This document shows, piece after piece, positions 15,757-24,641 of a stretch of 35,785 nt of DNA. A model generated the notes under the pieces. It was given only the letters and a program-made list of their open reading frames with translations, had not been told where the DNA came from and did not search any database. How positions within the stretch are numbered: the first letter of the stretch is position 1; each line of letters begins with the position of its first letter. Both the position numbers and the translations under genes were made by a program. The stretch is taken from positions 1-35,785 of the forward strand of contig NZ_JFHE01000047.1 in NCBI RefSeq assembly GCF_000698555.1, given 5' to 3'. This DNA is from Caballeronia grimmiae. Its GTDB lineage: Bacteria; Pseudomonadota; Gammaproteobacteria; Burkholderiales; Burkholderiaceae.

Positions 15757-16752
15757 TTAAGCGTTGCGCTTGTGCTGCGCCATCGTGACGGCGGCGTCGA
15801 TCGCGGCGATCATGCTGCCTGCGTCGGCGCGCCCCGTGCCGGCAAGATCGAGCGCGGTGCCGTGATCCACCGACGTGCGAATGATCGGCAGACCGAGCGT
15901 CACGTTGATGCCTTCGCCGAACGTCGCGTATTTCAGCACGGGCAGGCCCTGATCGTGATACATGGCGAGCACGCAATCGGCGTTCTTCAGATAGCGCGGC
16001 TGAAACAGCGTGTCGGCGGGATACGGCCCGGGCGCATCGATGCCGAGGGCGCGGGCGCGTTCGAGCGCCGGCGCGATGACGTCGATCTCCTCGCGACCGA
16101 GATAGCCGTTCTCCCCCGCGTGCGGATTGAGTCCGGTGACCAGGATGCGCGGCGCGGCCAGGCCGAAATGCGCGCGCAGATCATGGTCGATGATGCGCAG
16201 CGTATCGACTAATCCGTCGATGGTGATCGCGGCGGACACTTCCTTGAGCGGCAGATGCGTCGTGGCAAGCGCGACGCGCAGCGGGCGCTCGCCCGTGCCC
16301 GCGAGCATCATCACGACGCGCGGCGTGTTCGTGCGCTCCGCCAGGTATTCGGTGTGACCGGTGAAGGGCACGCCGGCATCGTTGATCGTGCTCTTTTGCA
16401 GCGGCGCGGTGACGATGGCGTCGAAGCGGCCCGCAACGGCGCCGTCGATAGCGGCGTCGAGCAAGCCGAGCACGTAGCGCCCGTTGGCGGCATCGAGCTT
16501 GCCCGCTTCGGCCGGCGCCGCGAGCGCATGATGTTCGATGCGCACCGCCTCGCCGCTCGCGGGCCAGCCTGCGCCCGCCCGCGCTTCCAGCAGCGCGCGG
16601 TCGCCGAGCACCGCGAAGCGCACCGACGGCCAGCGCGATTGCGCTTCACGAAGCGCCACCGCCGTCAGTTCCGGACCGACGCCCGCCGGCTCGCCCGTCG
16701 TGATGGCGACGGTGACGGCGGCGGTTTCGTCCGGATGAGCGGCGGTGTTCAT
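15757..16752 (-). CDS. pdxA: 4-hydroxythreonine-4-phosphate dehydrogenase
   Basis: PdxA oxidises 4-phosphohydroxy-L-threonine with NAD(P) in the DXP-dependent route to pyridoxal 5'-phosphate. The product condenses with deoxyxylulose phosphate through PdxJ. It has 331 residues (329 in E. coli). The three metal-binding histidines fall at 166, 211 and 266, in TTHLPL, NPHAGENG and YHDQGLPVLK, the same numbers as in E. coli. ITTGEPAGVGPEL is the N-terminal family motif and FTGHTEYLA the substrate loop. It begins 5 bases after the surA stop, so the two are tightly coupled. Three residues precede the first block less conservatively (MNTAAHPDE), so a later start cannot be excluded. Confidence 0.97.
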   Translation of the reverse strand: MNTAAHPDETAAVTVAITTGEPAGVGPELTAVALREAQSRWPSVRFAVLGDRALLEARAGAGWPASGEAVRIEHHALAAPAEAGKLDAANGRYVLGLLDAAIDGAVAGRFDAIVTAPLQKSTINDAGVPFTGHTEYLAERTNTPRVVMMLAGTGERPLRVALATTHLPLKEVSAAITIDGLVDTLRIIDHDLRAHFGLAAPRILVTGLNPHAGENGYLGREEIDVIAPALERARALGIDAPGPYPADTLFQPRYLKNADCVLAMYHDQGLPVLKYATFGEGINVTLGLPIIRTSVDHGTALDLAGTGRADAGSMIAAIDAAVTMAQHKRNA

Positions 16753-16757
16753 CGGGC

Positions 16758-18113
16758 TTACTGTTGCGCCTCTTGCGCAGCGATGCCCTTGTATTGCACG
16801 TAGGCGGTGTCGCGCAGTTCACGCAGCCAGTCCGAGTACGCCTGTTCAGCCTTGCGCTGGCCGATCGCCTGACGCGCAATGTCGAGCTGTTGTGTCGCGG
16901 ACCCTTCGGCCTCGCGGCGGCTCAGCACCTGAATCAGGTGATAGCCGTACTCGCTGCGCACCGGATCGCTGACCGCGCCGTCCTGCAGGCTGTTCATCGC
17001 GCGTTCGAACTCGGGAACCGTTTCGCCCGGGCTGATCCAGCCGAGGTCGCCGCCCTGCGACGCCGAGCCGTCCTGCGAATACGTCCGCGCGAAGTTGGCG
17101 AAGTCGCCGCCCGACGCGAGCTGCTGCTTGATATCGAGCAGCTTTCGACGCGCCGACGCTTCCGACATGCCGTCCGACACGCGCAGCAGGATATGGCGCA
17201 CGTGGGTCTGCACGAGCTTCGGCGCATCGGCTGCCGTGCCCTGGCTCGCGCGGCGATCGACGAGCTTGATGATTTCGAAGCCGCCGTCGGTGCGCAGCAG
17301 CGTCGGCGCGACCTGCCCCGGACGCAGCGTCGATACCGCCGAGACGATGCCGGCCGGCAACGAGCCCGGCGTGCGGAAACCGAGATCGCCGCCCTTGGCG
17401 GCGTCGGTATCCTGCGAATTCTGCTTGGCCAGCTTGCCGAAGTCTTCGCCCGCCTGCGCCTGCTTGAGCACGGCGTCGGCCTTGCTCTGGACCGCGGCGA
17501 CATCCGACTCCGGCGCGTCCGCAGCCAGCTTGAACATGATGTGCTGGAGGTGGAGATCGCTTGCGTTGCGCGCGCCCGGCCCGCGCTGGCTGGCGATGTA
17601 GTTCGCCACTTCGCCATCGGACACGGTGACCTTGCTGTCGACTTCCTTCTCGCGCAGCTTCGAAAGCGTCAGTTCCGTGCGCGCGTCGCGCATGAACACG
17701 GCCCAGGGCACGCCCTGCGCCTCGATCCGCGAGCGATAGACGTCGAGCGTCATCTGGTTTTGCTGCGCGAGACGCTGGAGCGTGCGGTTGACGGTGGCGT
17801 CGTCGATGACGATGCCGTCTTCCTTCGCCCGCTGCAACTGGATGCGCTCGAGCACCATCTGGTCGAGCACCTGCTGACGCATCTGTTCGACGGGCGGGAC
17901 CGGCGCGTTCTGCTGCTTGAGCCGCTGCGCGATCAGGCTCGTGCGCTCTTCCAGTTCGCGCTGCGTAATCACGCCGTCATTGACGACCGCGACGACGGAA
18001 TCCGCGATCTGTACATTGCGATTCGACAATGCCTGCGCACCGGCCGGCGAACTCACCATCAGCGCCGCGGTCAGCGCGGCGGCGGCCATTGCCGTCGATC
18101 GAAACAGTTTCAT
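16758..18113 (-). CDS. surA: Periplasmic chaperone and peptidyl-prolyl isomerase SurA
   Basis: SurA escorts unfolded outer-membrane proteins across the periplasm to the BAM complex. LptD, encoded just upstream, is a known client. It has 451 residues (428 in E. coli). The signal peptide is MKLFRSTAMAAAALTAALMV with cleavage after AGA at 26. The N-terminal chaperone domain spans about 30-190. The first parvulin domain is at about 200-300 (HLQHIMFKLA, KGGDLGFRTPG) and the second at about 305-415 (HVRHILLRVSDG, QGGDLGWISPGE, GYHLIQVL). A C-terminal helix completes the chaperone module. The ATG at 18111-18113 gives a proper signal peptide. A GGAG lies about 13 bases upstream, rather far. Confidence 0.96.
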   Translation of the reverse strand: MKLFRSTAMAAAALTAALMVSSPAGAQALSNRNVQIADSVVAVVNDGVITQRELEERTSLIAQRLKQQNAPVPPVEQMRQQVLDQMVLERIQLQRAKEDGIVIDDATVNRTLQRLAQQNQMTLDVYRSRIEAQGVPWAVFMRDARTELTLSKLREKEVDSKVTVSDGEVANYIASQRGPGARNASDLHLQHIMFKLAADAPESDVAAVQSKADAVLKQAQAGEDFGKLAKQNSQDTDAAKGGDLGFRTPGSLPAGIVSAVSTLRPGQVAPTLLRTDGGFEIIKLVDRRASQGTAADAPKLVQTHVRHILLRVSDGMSEASARRKLLDIKQQLASGGDFANFARTYSQDGSASQGGDLGWISPGETVPEFERAMNSLQDGAVSDPVRSEYGYHLIQVLSRREAEGSATQQLDIARQAIGQRKAEQAYSDWLRELRDTAYVQYKGIAAQEAQQ

Positions 18114-18216
18114 GTTTGCCACAGATACTCCATCAAATCCACACTTGACCCATTCGTGCCTTGCGCGTGTGCTCGCGGCGATTGGGGATGCTGTCAGAGA
18201 ATGCCTGCTTCCGGCC

Positions 18217-20607
18217 TTACTCGTAGTCGCTGTAGCGAGCGAGCGGCGGAGCCGACGGCGGCGGCGGCTGGTAGCCCTGCACGCTGGCGCGGAACGCGCT
18301 GACGAGACCGTTGTCGACCTTCGACAAGCCCTTGAACGTGATCTGCGCAAGCACGCGCGTGCCGGACGAAGGCTGACCGCTCGTATTCACACCGTTCGCG
18401 TAACGCTGCGCGCCGAAGCCGAACGCCCAGCAGTCGGCATCGTACTGGAAGCCCACGAGGCCGTCGACGAGACGGTGGCTTGCGAGATCATAATTGACAC
18501 GCGCGACGGCATACAGCCGATTCGTCAGCGGCCATTCGCCGGAGACCAGAAGCTGGTTGATCGGCTCGTTGACCAGCGTGGTCTGGTTCGAGCGCGTGTA
18601 CCGGTAGCCGACGTTGATCACCTTGCGCGCGGCGGGGCTGTATGCGAAGCCGATGCTCGAACGCACGAGCTGGTTATTGTCGACATTATATTGGAACGCC
18701 GTTTCCGAGGCGAAACCCGCTCCCAGCTTGATTGCCGCGCCGGCGATCAGGTCGGAGTGCTTGGCCTCGTTGATCGGCTGATCCTGCGAAATCGTGACGC
18801 GCTGGCTCGTGAAATAGTACTGCTGCGCAATCACGAAACGCGCACGCTCGTCGCCCGTTGCCGGGTTGATGAAGCGCGTCGTCAGGCCGGCGGTCAGACG
18901 GTTCGCATCCGCGATCCGGTCGTTGCCGACGAAGGTATTCGGCGTGTAAATCTCGGCGAGTCCGAAGTCGGCTTCGGCGGTATCGAAGATCGGCGCGAAG
19001 TCCTGATTGCGATACGGCGTATAGACGTAGTAGAGCCGCGGCTCCAGCGTCTGGATGTAGTCCTGCCCGAAAAGCCGCACCGAGCGGTCGAACACGAGGC
19101 CGGTGTCGAGACTGAGCGTCGGAATCGATTCGGTGAAGTTCTTCGGCTGGTTCGCCGGCGTGAGCGGCTGCCCCGCAACCGGCCCGGTCGCGATGTGGCT
19201 CAGGTCGTACGACGCAAAGTGCCACTGCACCTTCGGCGTGAAGAAGTAGCCCGGCGCGTTGATCCCGTAGCTCAGGTACGGGTTGAAATACATGCGCTGA
19301 CCGTCGGTCGCGCCTTCCTGCGTGATCGTGAAACGCGTGAAATCCGCTTCCGCGCCGTAATCGAAGCCGCCGACGTTGTACTTGTTGTACTGCACGTTCA
19401 ACTGCGGCTCGCGCGCGTACGGCGGAATGGACGGCTGCAGTGTCTGCCAGCGTTGCTCGCGTGCGAGCACCGACCACGGGCCGTTGTTGTACGTGAGCCC
19501 GGCTTCCTGCTGATACAGCAGTTGCGTGCCGTTCAGGAACTGATTCGACGCGTTGCCGAGGTCTTCCGGATATTGATCGTCGGAGACCTTGTTGTAGTTC
19601 ACGTAGCCGCCGAAACCGCCACCGAAGTTCTGCCGGTGCTGCCAGAAGATCGCATAGCGGTTGGTATGCGTCTCGCGGTCGTTCGGCAGATAGTCGATCG
19701 TGAGCGAGCCGGAATACGTGGGCGACAGATAACGATAATTCGCCTCGCCCAGCACGCCGCGCCGCGACATGATGCGCGGCGTGATGGTGAGATCGCGGTT
19801 CGGCGCGATGTTGAAGTAATACGGGATCGTCGCTTCGAAGCCGGTCGTCGAGCTGACCGAGAACGTCGGCGGCAGGAGACCGCTGCGGCGATCGCCCGTC
19901 AGCGGAAACGACAGCCACGGGCTCGCGAACACCGGCACGCCCTGGAAGAACAGCACGCCGTTATGGGCGACGCCCTCTTCCGAACCGGTATCGAAATCGA
20001 ACGACGAACCCTTGATATACCACGACGGGTCCGTCTCGCACTGGCAGGCGGTGTACGTGCCGTGATCCACCCGCGCGCGCTCGTTGTCGATCAGGTCGAT
20101 GCGTTCCGCGCTGCCCGAGCCGCCCGTCAGGTTGAAGTGGTACTTCGGGTTCGTCATGAACCCTTCGTTGGAACCGACCTTCAGGTGCGCTTCTGGCCCG
20201 ACGAACGCCACGCCGTTATTGATCAGCCTGACATTGCCGAAAGCATCGGCCATGTCCGTATCCTGATCGTAATGAAGCGCGTCGCCCTTGATGACCGTGA
20301 CCGAGCGGCGCACTTCGGCCGAGCCTTTCGCGGCCATATCCTCGTCGGACGTGCCGGTGGTCTTGTCGCCGAGCAAAAAGGTCGTGGGCTGCTGGCCGCT
20401 TTTCAGCGGACGCTCGAGCAATTGCGGCGCGAGACGCAGGCTGCCCGGACCGTCGAGCGGCTGCGCGTCGGCGGCGGGGCCGGCGAGCTGTGCGTGCGCG
20501 AGAGCGGGCATCATGCCCGGTACGGACAGCAACGCGGCGACGAGCCGCCGCCTGCGTGGCTGAGCATCGCCCTGGATCTTCGATACGGGAAACTGTCGTG
20601 GCGGCAT
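18217..20607 (-). CDS. lptD: LPS-assembly outer-membrane protein LptD
   Basis: LptD is the 26-strand barrel that, with LptE, inserts lipopolysaccharide into the outer leaflet. From the chosen ATG it has 796 residues (784 in E. coli). The signal peptide ends near ALAHAQ. The periplasmic OstA domain covers about 85-200 (VTVIKGDALHYDQDTDMADAFGN) and the barrel follows. Only three cysteines are visible: CQC in HGTYTACQCE, and one in DADCWAF where E. coli has two in a row. The C-terminus carries a proline-rich tail (QPPPPSAPP) past the barrel. The start is uncertain: GTG/ATG codons upstream are open, and the best AAAGGAA lies about 18 bases before this ATG. It leads the surA-pdxA-rsmA operon. Confidence 0.94.
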   Translation of the reverse strand: MPPRQFPVSKIQGDAQPRRRRLVAALLSVPGMMPALAHAQLAGPAADAQPLDGPGSLRLAPQLLERPLKSGQQPTTFLLGDKTTGTSDEDMAAKGSAEVRRSVTVIKGDALHYDQDTDMADAFGNVRLINNGVAFVGPEAHLKVGSNEGFMTNPKYHFNLTGGSGSAERIDLIDNERARVDHGTYTACQCETDPSWYIKGSSFDFDTGSEEGVAHNGVLFFQGVPVFASPWLSFPLTGDRRSGLLPPTFSVSSTTGFEATIPYYFNIAPNRDLTITPRIMSRRGVLGEANYRYLSPTYSGSLTIDYLPNDRETHTNRYAIFWQHRQNFGGGFGGYVNYNKVSDDQYPEDLGNASNQFLNGTQLLYQQEAGLTYNNGPWSVLAREQRWQTLQPSIPPYAREPQLNVQYNKYNVGGFDYGAEADFTRFTITQEGATDGQRMYFNPYLSYGINAPGYFFTPKVQWHFASYDLSHIATGPVAGQPLTPANQPKNFTESIPTLSLDTGLVFDRSVRLFGQDYIQTLEPRLYYVYTPYRNQDFAPIFDTAEADFGLAEIYTPNTFVGNDRIADANRLTAGLTTRFINPATGDERARFVIAQQYYFTSQRVTISQDQPINEAKHSDLIAGAAIKLGAGFASETAFQYNVDNNQLVRSSIGFAYSPAARKVINVGYRYTRSNQTTLVNEPINQLLVSGEWPLTNRLYAVARVNYDLASHRLVDGLVGFQYDADCWAFGFGAQRYANGVNTSGQPSSGTRVLAQITFKGLSKVDNGLVSAFRASVQGYQPPPPSAPPLARYSDYE

Positions 20608-20851
20608 GTATGGGTGGCGGTTCGATTCCTTTCGCGTCACGCGCCCGATGCCGCCGAGTGAGCGGCCGCGCTTCGCCCGCGTCAATGCCGTGATCGAACT
20701 CGACGGTCCGTGGCCATGCAGGGACGACACTCGGGAAACGTTGACGCGGCACGGTCGTCGGCGCCTGGCGCCAGGCGCGAACAGATAGCTCTAGGATCGC
20801 TTAAAAAAGTCGTGGGGTATTATATGGCAAGATGTTTTGCCTCTCGAATTT
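20608..20851. promoter_or_regulatory. Divergent lptD / amgK promoter region
   Basis: This 244-base region contains an exact 18-bp palindrome at 20761-20778 (centre GGCGCC). It also has an AT-rich stretch at about 20800-20826. TATAAT on the minus strand at 20819-20824 could be the lptD -10, with a weak TTCGAG 18 nt away. On the plus strand the overlapping TATTAT could serve amgK. No clear sigma-E promoter was recognised. Confidence 0.4.
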
Positions 20852-21877
20852 ATGACGCACATTCCTGCCGACACCCGCCTCGATCAACTCCGTTCCTGGC
20901 TTCAAACCTTCGCCGACCGCTACCGGCTCGATACCGCCACGCTCGCGCCCGCCTCCGCCGATGCCAGTTTCCGCCGTTATTTCCGGCTCGCGAGCCAAAG
21001 CGAGCACGGCGATACGCTGATCGCCGTCGATGCGCCGCCGCCCGAAAAATGCCGCGAGTTCGTGCAGGTCGCGAGTCTGCTGGAAGCAGCCAGCGTGCAT
21101 GTGCCGAAGATTCTCGAAGCCGATTTCGACGCCGGCTTCATGCTCGTCACTGATCTCGGCACGGCCACTTATATTTCCGCACTCGACGAAAAGAATGCGC
21201 GGCCGCTGATGCGCGCGGCCATCGACGCGCTGATCCGCTTCCAGCAGACCGCGCGCGAAGGCGTCCTGCCGCCGTTCGACGAAGCGTTTCTGCGCCGCGA
21301 GATGGAGTTGATGCCCGAGTGGTTTATCGGCCGCCATCTGGGCCGTGAGGTCACCGCCGACGAACGCAAGACGCTCGACGACACCTTCACGCTGCTCGTG
21401 CAAAGCGCGCTCGCGCAGCCGCAGACGTTCATGCTGCGAGACTTCATGCCGCGCAACCTGATGGTGTGCGAACCGAATCCCGGCGTGCTCGACTTCCAGG
21501 ACGCCGTGTACGGGCCGATCACCTACGACATGGCCTCGCTCGTGCGCGACGCGTTTATCAGCTGGGACGAGGAGTTTCAGCTCGACTGTATCGCGTACTA
21601 CTGGGAGCGCGCGAAGAAAGCCGGCCTTCCCGTCGATCCCGATTTCGGCGAGTTCTACCGGCAACTCGAATGGATGGGCCTGCAGCGGCACATCAAAATC
21701 ATCGGGCTGTTCGCGCGCATTCATTATCGCGACGGCAAGCCCCGCTATCTGGCGGACCTGCCGCGTTTCATCGGCTATGCGCGCAAGGTCGCCGAACGCT
21801 ATGCGCCGCTGTGGCCGTTGGCGCGCCTGCTCGATTCGCTCGATGGCCGCGCCGTCGACGTCGGCTATACCTTCTGA
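20852..21877 (+). CDS. amgK: N-acetylmuramate/N-acetylglucosamine kinase AmgK
   Basis: AmgK phosphorylates the anomeric hydroxyl of MurNAc (and GlcNAc) with ATP. This is the first step of the recycling route that bypasses de novo, fosfomycin-sensitive UDP-MurNAc synthesis in Pseudomonas and relatives. It has 341 residues and the aminoglycoside phosphotransferase-like fold. The catalytic loop is MLRDFMPRNLM with Asp197 and Asn202; the classical HxD His is replaced by Leu-Arg. The metal loop VLDFQDAVYGPITYDMASL carries Asp214. The ATG at 20852 fits the family N-terminus, but the ribosome site is weak. It is followed 14 bases later by murU, the next enzyme in the same pathway, which supports the call. 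Confidence 0.92.
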   Translation: MTHIPADTRLDQLRSWLQTFADRYRLDTATLAPASADASFRRYFRLASQSEHGDTLIAVDAPPPEKCREFVQVASLLEAASVHVPKILEADFDAGFMLVTDLGTATYISALDEKNARPLMRAAIDALIRFQQTAREGVLPPFDEAFLRREMELMPEWFIGRHLGREVTADERKTLDDTFTLLVQSALAQPQTFMLRDFMPRNLMVCEPNPGVLDFQDAVYGPITYDMASLVRDAFISWDEEFQLDCIAYYWERAKKAGLPVDPDFGEFYRQLEWMGLQRHIKIIGLFARIHYRDGKPRYLADLPRFIGYARKVAERYAPLWPLARLLDSLDGRAVDVGYTF

Positions 21878-21891
21878 TTCCTCGTCACCGC

Positions 21892-22593
21892 ATGACCCAT
21901 TGTCTCAAGACGGCGATGATTTTCGCCGCCGGCCGCGGCGAACGCATGCGTCCGCTCACCGATACGTGTCCGAAGCCACTGCTCGAAGCGGGCGGCAAGC
22001 CGCTCATCGTCTGGCAGATCGAGCGGCTCGCGGCGGCGGGCATCGAGACCATCGTTATCAATCACGCCTGGCTCGGCGAGAAGATCGAAGCCTCGCTCGG
22101 CGATGGTTCGCCGTGGGGCGTCGAGCTGCGGTATTCGCCGGAATCCGAGGCGCTGGAGACGGCAGGCGGAATCGCGCAGGCGCTGCCGTTGCTCGGCTCG
22201 GGCGTCTTCATTGCCGTCAGCGGCGACGTGTTCTGCGACTTCGATTACACCGCCCTGCGCGATCGCGCCACCGCGCTCGCGCGGGACGAACTGCCAGGCA
22301 TGCACCTCGTCATGGTACCGAACCCGCCGTTCCATCCGCGAGGCGATTTCGCGCTGATCGACGGCGCACTCGCGCTCGACGGCGAGCCGCGCTTAACGTT
22401 CGGCAACATCGGCCTGTACGACACGCGCATGTTCCGCGATCTCGCGCCCGGCACGCGACGGGCGCTGACGCCCTACTACCGCGAAACCATCGCGGAGGGA
22501 CGCGCGACCGGCGAGCTTTACGCGGGCCGCTGGGAAAACGTCGGCACGCCGGCGCAACTTCAGGCGCTCGATCAGGAACTGCGCCAACGCTGA
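21892..22593 (+). CDS. murU: N-acetylmuramate alpha-1-phosphate uridylyltransferase MurU
   Basis: MurU converts MurNAc-1-phosphate and UTP to UDP-MurNAc, completing the recycling begun by AmgK. It has 233 residues, typical of the family. The nucleotidyltransferase signature AAGRGERMRPLTDTCPKPLL is at 12-31, with the catalytic Lys in CPKP. Other motifs are ETAGGIAQALP, SGDVFCDFDY (metal-binding Asp), and ENVGTPAQL near the end. The start MTHCLKTAMIF has eight residues before the usual MIFAAG, so the second ATG at 21916 is an alternative. No terminator is evident between it and purB, where a 95-base gap contains a TAAAAT -10-like element. Confidence 0.92.
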   Translation: MTHCLKTAMIFAAGRGERMRPLTDTCPKPLLEAGGKPLIVWQIERLAAAGIETIVINHAWLGEKIEASLGDGSPWGVELRYSPESEALETAGGIAQALPLLGSGVFIAVSGDVFCDFDYTALRDRATALARDELPGMHLVMVPNPPFHPRGDFALIDGALALDGEPRLTFGNIGLYDTRMFRDLAPGTRRALTPYYRETIAEGRATGELYAGRWENVGTPAQLQALDQELRQR

Positions 22594-22628
22594 CGGGCAG
22601 GCGGCCCGGAATGGGACGCATCCGATGG

Positions 22629-22634
22629 TAAAAT
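22629..22634 (+). promoter_or_regulatory. -10-like element before purB
   Basis: TAAAAT sits in the same GGTAAAATG context as that before ybgC, 54 bases before the purB start. No good -35 hexamer is visible. Confidence 0.35.
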
Positions 22635-22688
22635 GCGCGGTTCTTCCGTCTTTTCCTCCTAGCCGCAAGCGGCAGCCGACACGCCACC

Positions 22689-24077
22689 ATGTCCGATACC
22701 CGTCCCGATACTCTCTTTGCGCTTACCGCGCTTTCGCCGCTCGACGGCCGTTACGCCGCCAAGACCGAAGCACTGCGTGACTGGCTCTCCGAAGCCGCTT
22801 TCATGCGCCATCGCGTGACGGTGGAGATTCACTGGCTGATCGCGTTGTCACGTGCGGGCTTCGCCGAAGTGCCGCGCTTTTCCGACGCGTCCGAGCAGTT
22901 CCTGCTGACACTGGCCGAGCGCTTCACCGCGCACGACGCGGCGCGCATCAAGGATATCGAGCGCGTGACGAACCACGACGTGAAGGCGGTCGAATACTGG
23001 CTCAAGGAGTCGGTCAAGGGCCAGCCGGAACTCGAGCGCGCGAGCGAATTCATCCATTTCGCGTGCACGTCGGAAGACATCAACAACACGTCGCACGGAC
23101 TGATGCTCGCGGGCGCACGTGAACACGTGATGCTGCCGGCGCTGCGCTCGGTGCACGCGCGCCTCGTGAAGCTGGCGCACACGCACGCCGAACAGCCAAT
23201 GCTTTCGCGCACGCACGGCCAGCCCGCCAGCCCGACGACGCTCGGCAAGGAAATCGCCAACGTCGCGGCGCGTCTGTCGCGAGCGATCGAGCGCGTCGAG
23301 AACGTGCCGCTGCTCGGCAAGATGAACGGCGCAGTCGGCAACTACAACGCGCATCTGTCGGCGTATCCGGAGTTCGACTGGGAAGCGTTTTCGAAGGATG
23401 TCGTCGAAAACCGGCTCAAGCTGACGTTCAATCCGTACACGATTCAGATCGAGCCGCACGACTATATGGCCGAACTGTTCGATGCGGTCGCGCGTGCGAA
23501 CACCATCCTGCTCGATCTCGACCGTGACGTATGGGGCTACATTTCGCTTGGCTACTTCAAGCAGCGCACGAAGGCGGGAGAAATCGGCTCGTCGACGATG
23601 CCGCACAAGGTGAATCCGATCGACTTCGAGAACTCCGAAGGCAATCTCGGCCTCGCCAACGCGACGCTGCGCCACCTCGCCGACAAGCTGCCGATTTCGC
23701 GCTGGCAGCGCGATCTGACGGACTCGACCGTGCTGCGCAACATCGGCGTGGCGTTCGGCTATTCGCTGCTCGCCTACGACGCGCTGATCCGCGGTCTGGA
23801 CAAGCTGGAAGTGAACGCGGCGCGTCTGAACGAAGATCTCGACAATTGCTGGGAAGTGCTCGCCGAGCCGGTTCAGACGGTGATGCGCCGTTATGGCATC
23901 GAGAATCCGTACGAGCAATTGAAGGAACTGACGCGCGGCAAGGGCATCACGCGTGATGCGCTGCAGTCGTTCATCAATGGCCTGGCGATTCCGGCCGAAG
24001 CAAAACAGTTGCTGCTCGACATGACGCCGGCGACGTATATCGGCAAGGCGGTCGAACTGGCGAAGCGCATCGCCTGA
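22689..24077 (+). CDS. purB: Adenylosuccinate lyase
   Basis: PurB acts twice in purine synthesis. It cleaves fumarate from SAICAR to give AICAR and from adenylosuccinate to give AMP. It has 462 residues (456 in E. coli). The fumarase/aspartase superfamily signature GSSTMPHKVNPIDFEN is at about 298-313 and contains the mobile catalytic serine. SRTHGQPASPTTLGKE at about 172-187 holds the general acid histidine, and FACTSEDINNTSHG is at about 119-132. N-terminal LTALSPLDGRYA is typical of the long proteobacterial form. No clear ribosome site precedes the ATG. A strong shared terminator follows. Confidence 0.97.
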   Translation: MSDTRPDTLFALTALSPLDGRYAAKTEALRDWLSEAAFMRHRVTVEIHWLIALSRAGFAEVPRFSDASEQFLLTLAERFTAHDAARIKDIERVTNHDVKAVEYWLKESVKGQPELERASEFIHFACTSEDINNTSHGLMLAGAREHVMLPALRSVHARLVKLAHTHAEQPMLSRTHGQPASPTTLGKEIANVAARLSRAIERVENVPLLGKMNGAVGNYNAHLSAYPEFDWEAFSKDVVENRLKLTFNPYTIQIEPHDYMAELFDAVARANTILLDLDRDVWGYISLGYFKQRTKAGEIGSSTMPHKVNPIDFENSEGNLGLANATLRHLADKLPISRWQRDLTDSTVLRNIGVAFGYSLLAYDALIRGLDKLEVNAARLNEDLDNCWEVLAEPVQTVMRRYGIENPYEQLKELTRGKGITRDALQSFINGLAIPAEAKQLLLDMTPATYIGKAVELAKRIA

Positions 24078-24104
24078 ATGCGTTTCAACGCCGCGTAAAA
24101 CGCA

Positions 24105-24130
24105 AAAAGCCCCGATTTCTCGGGGCTTTT
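24105..24130. terminator. Bidirectional terminator between purB and gntK
   Basis: GCCCCGA (24109-24115) pairs with TCGGGGC (24120-24126) around TTTC, with A4/T4 flanks on both sides. It therefore serves purB on the plus strand and the convergent gluconate operon on the minus strand. Confidence 0.9.
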
Positions 24131-24136
24131 CGTTTT

Positions 24137-24631
24137 CTATCGCGTCTTCAACTTTTCCATCACGTTATCGACGATCTGCTCGGGCGGCAGCTCGATGCTC
24201 TCCGTGACCGCCTCGTCCTCGCCCGGCTCCTCGAGCGTGTCGAGCTGGCTCTGCAGCAGCGACGGATCGAAGAAATGGCCGGTGCGGTGGCCAAGGCGTT
24301 CGCGCAGCACTTCCATCGAGCCTTTCAGATAGACGAAACACACGTCCTTGTCGCCGGCACGCAGCACGTCGCGGTACGAGCGCTTGAGCGACGAGCAGGT
24401 GAAAACAGCCGTCTCGCCCGCTCGCTGCTTCTCTTCAATCGCCGCGCGGATCGTCTTGAGCCACGGCCAGCGGTCCTCATCGGTCAGAGGGATGCCGTGA
24501 TGCATCTTCTCCTTGTTTGCGGCGCTGTGAAAGGCGTCGCCGTCGGTGAACGGACAATTCAGGCGTTCGGCCAGCATTTCGCCGATCAGGGATTTGCCGG
24601 CGCCCGAGACGCCCATCGCGATCAGAATCAT
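24137..24631 (-). CDS. gntK: Gluconokinase
   Basis: This enzyme phosphorylates gluconate to 6-phosphogluconate with ATP, feeding the Entner-Doudoroff and pentose phosphate routes. It has 164 residues (175 in E. coli GntK). Walker A GVSGAGKS is at 8-15. DGDAFHSAANKEKMHHGIPLTDEDRWPWL is the substrate-binding block, followed by CSSLKRSYRDVLR and the lid HRTGHFFDPSLLQSQLDTLE. AAGGAGAC lies six bases before the ATG. It is second in a two-gene operon, 10 bases after the gluconate permease gene. Confidence 0.96.
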   Translation of the reverse strand: MILIAMGVSGAGKSLIGEMLAERLNCPFTDGDAFHSAANKEKMHHGIPLTDEDRWPWLKTIRAAIEEKQRAGETAVFTCSSLKRSYRDVLRAGDKDVCFVYLKGSMEVLRERLGHRTGHFFDPSLLQSQLDTLEEPGEDEAVTESIELPPEQIVDNVMEKLKTR

Positions 24632-24641
24632 CGAAGTCTCC

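Noticed and set aside
20608..20851. Sigma-E promoter for lptD
   Set aside because: No GGAACTT / TCAAA pair with correct spacing was recognised on the minus strand.
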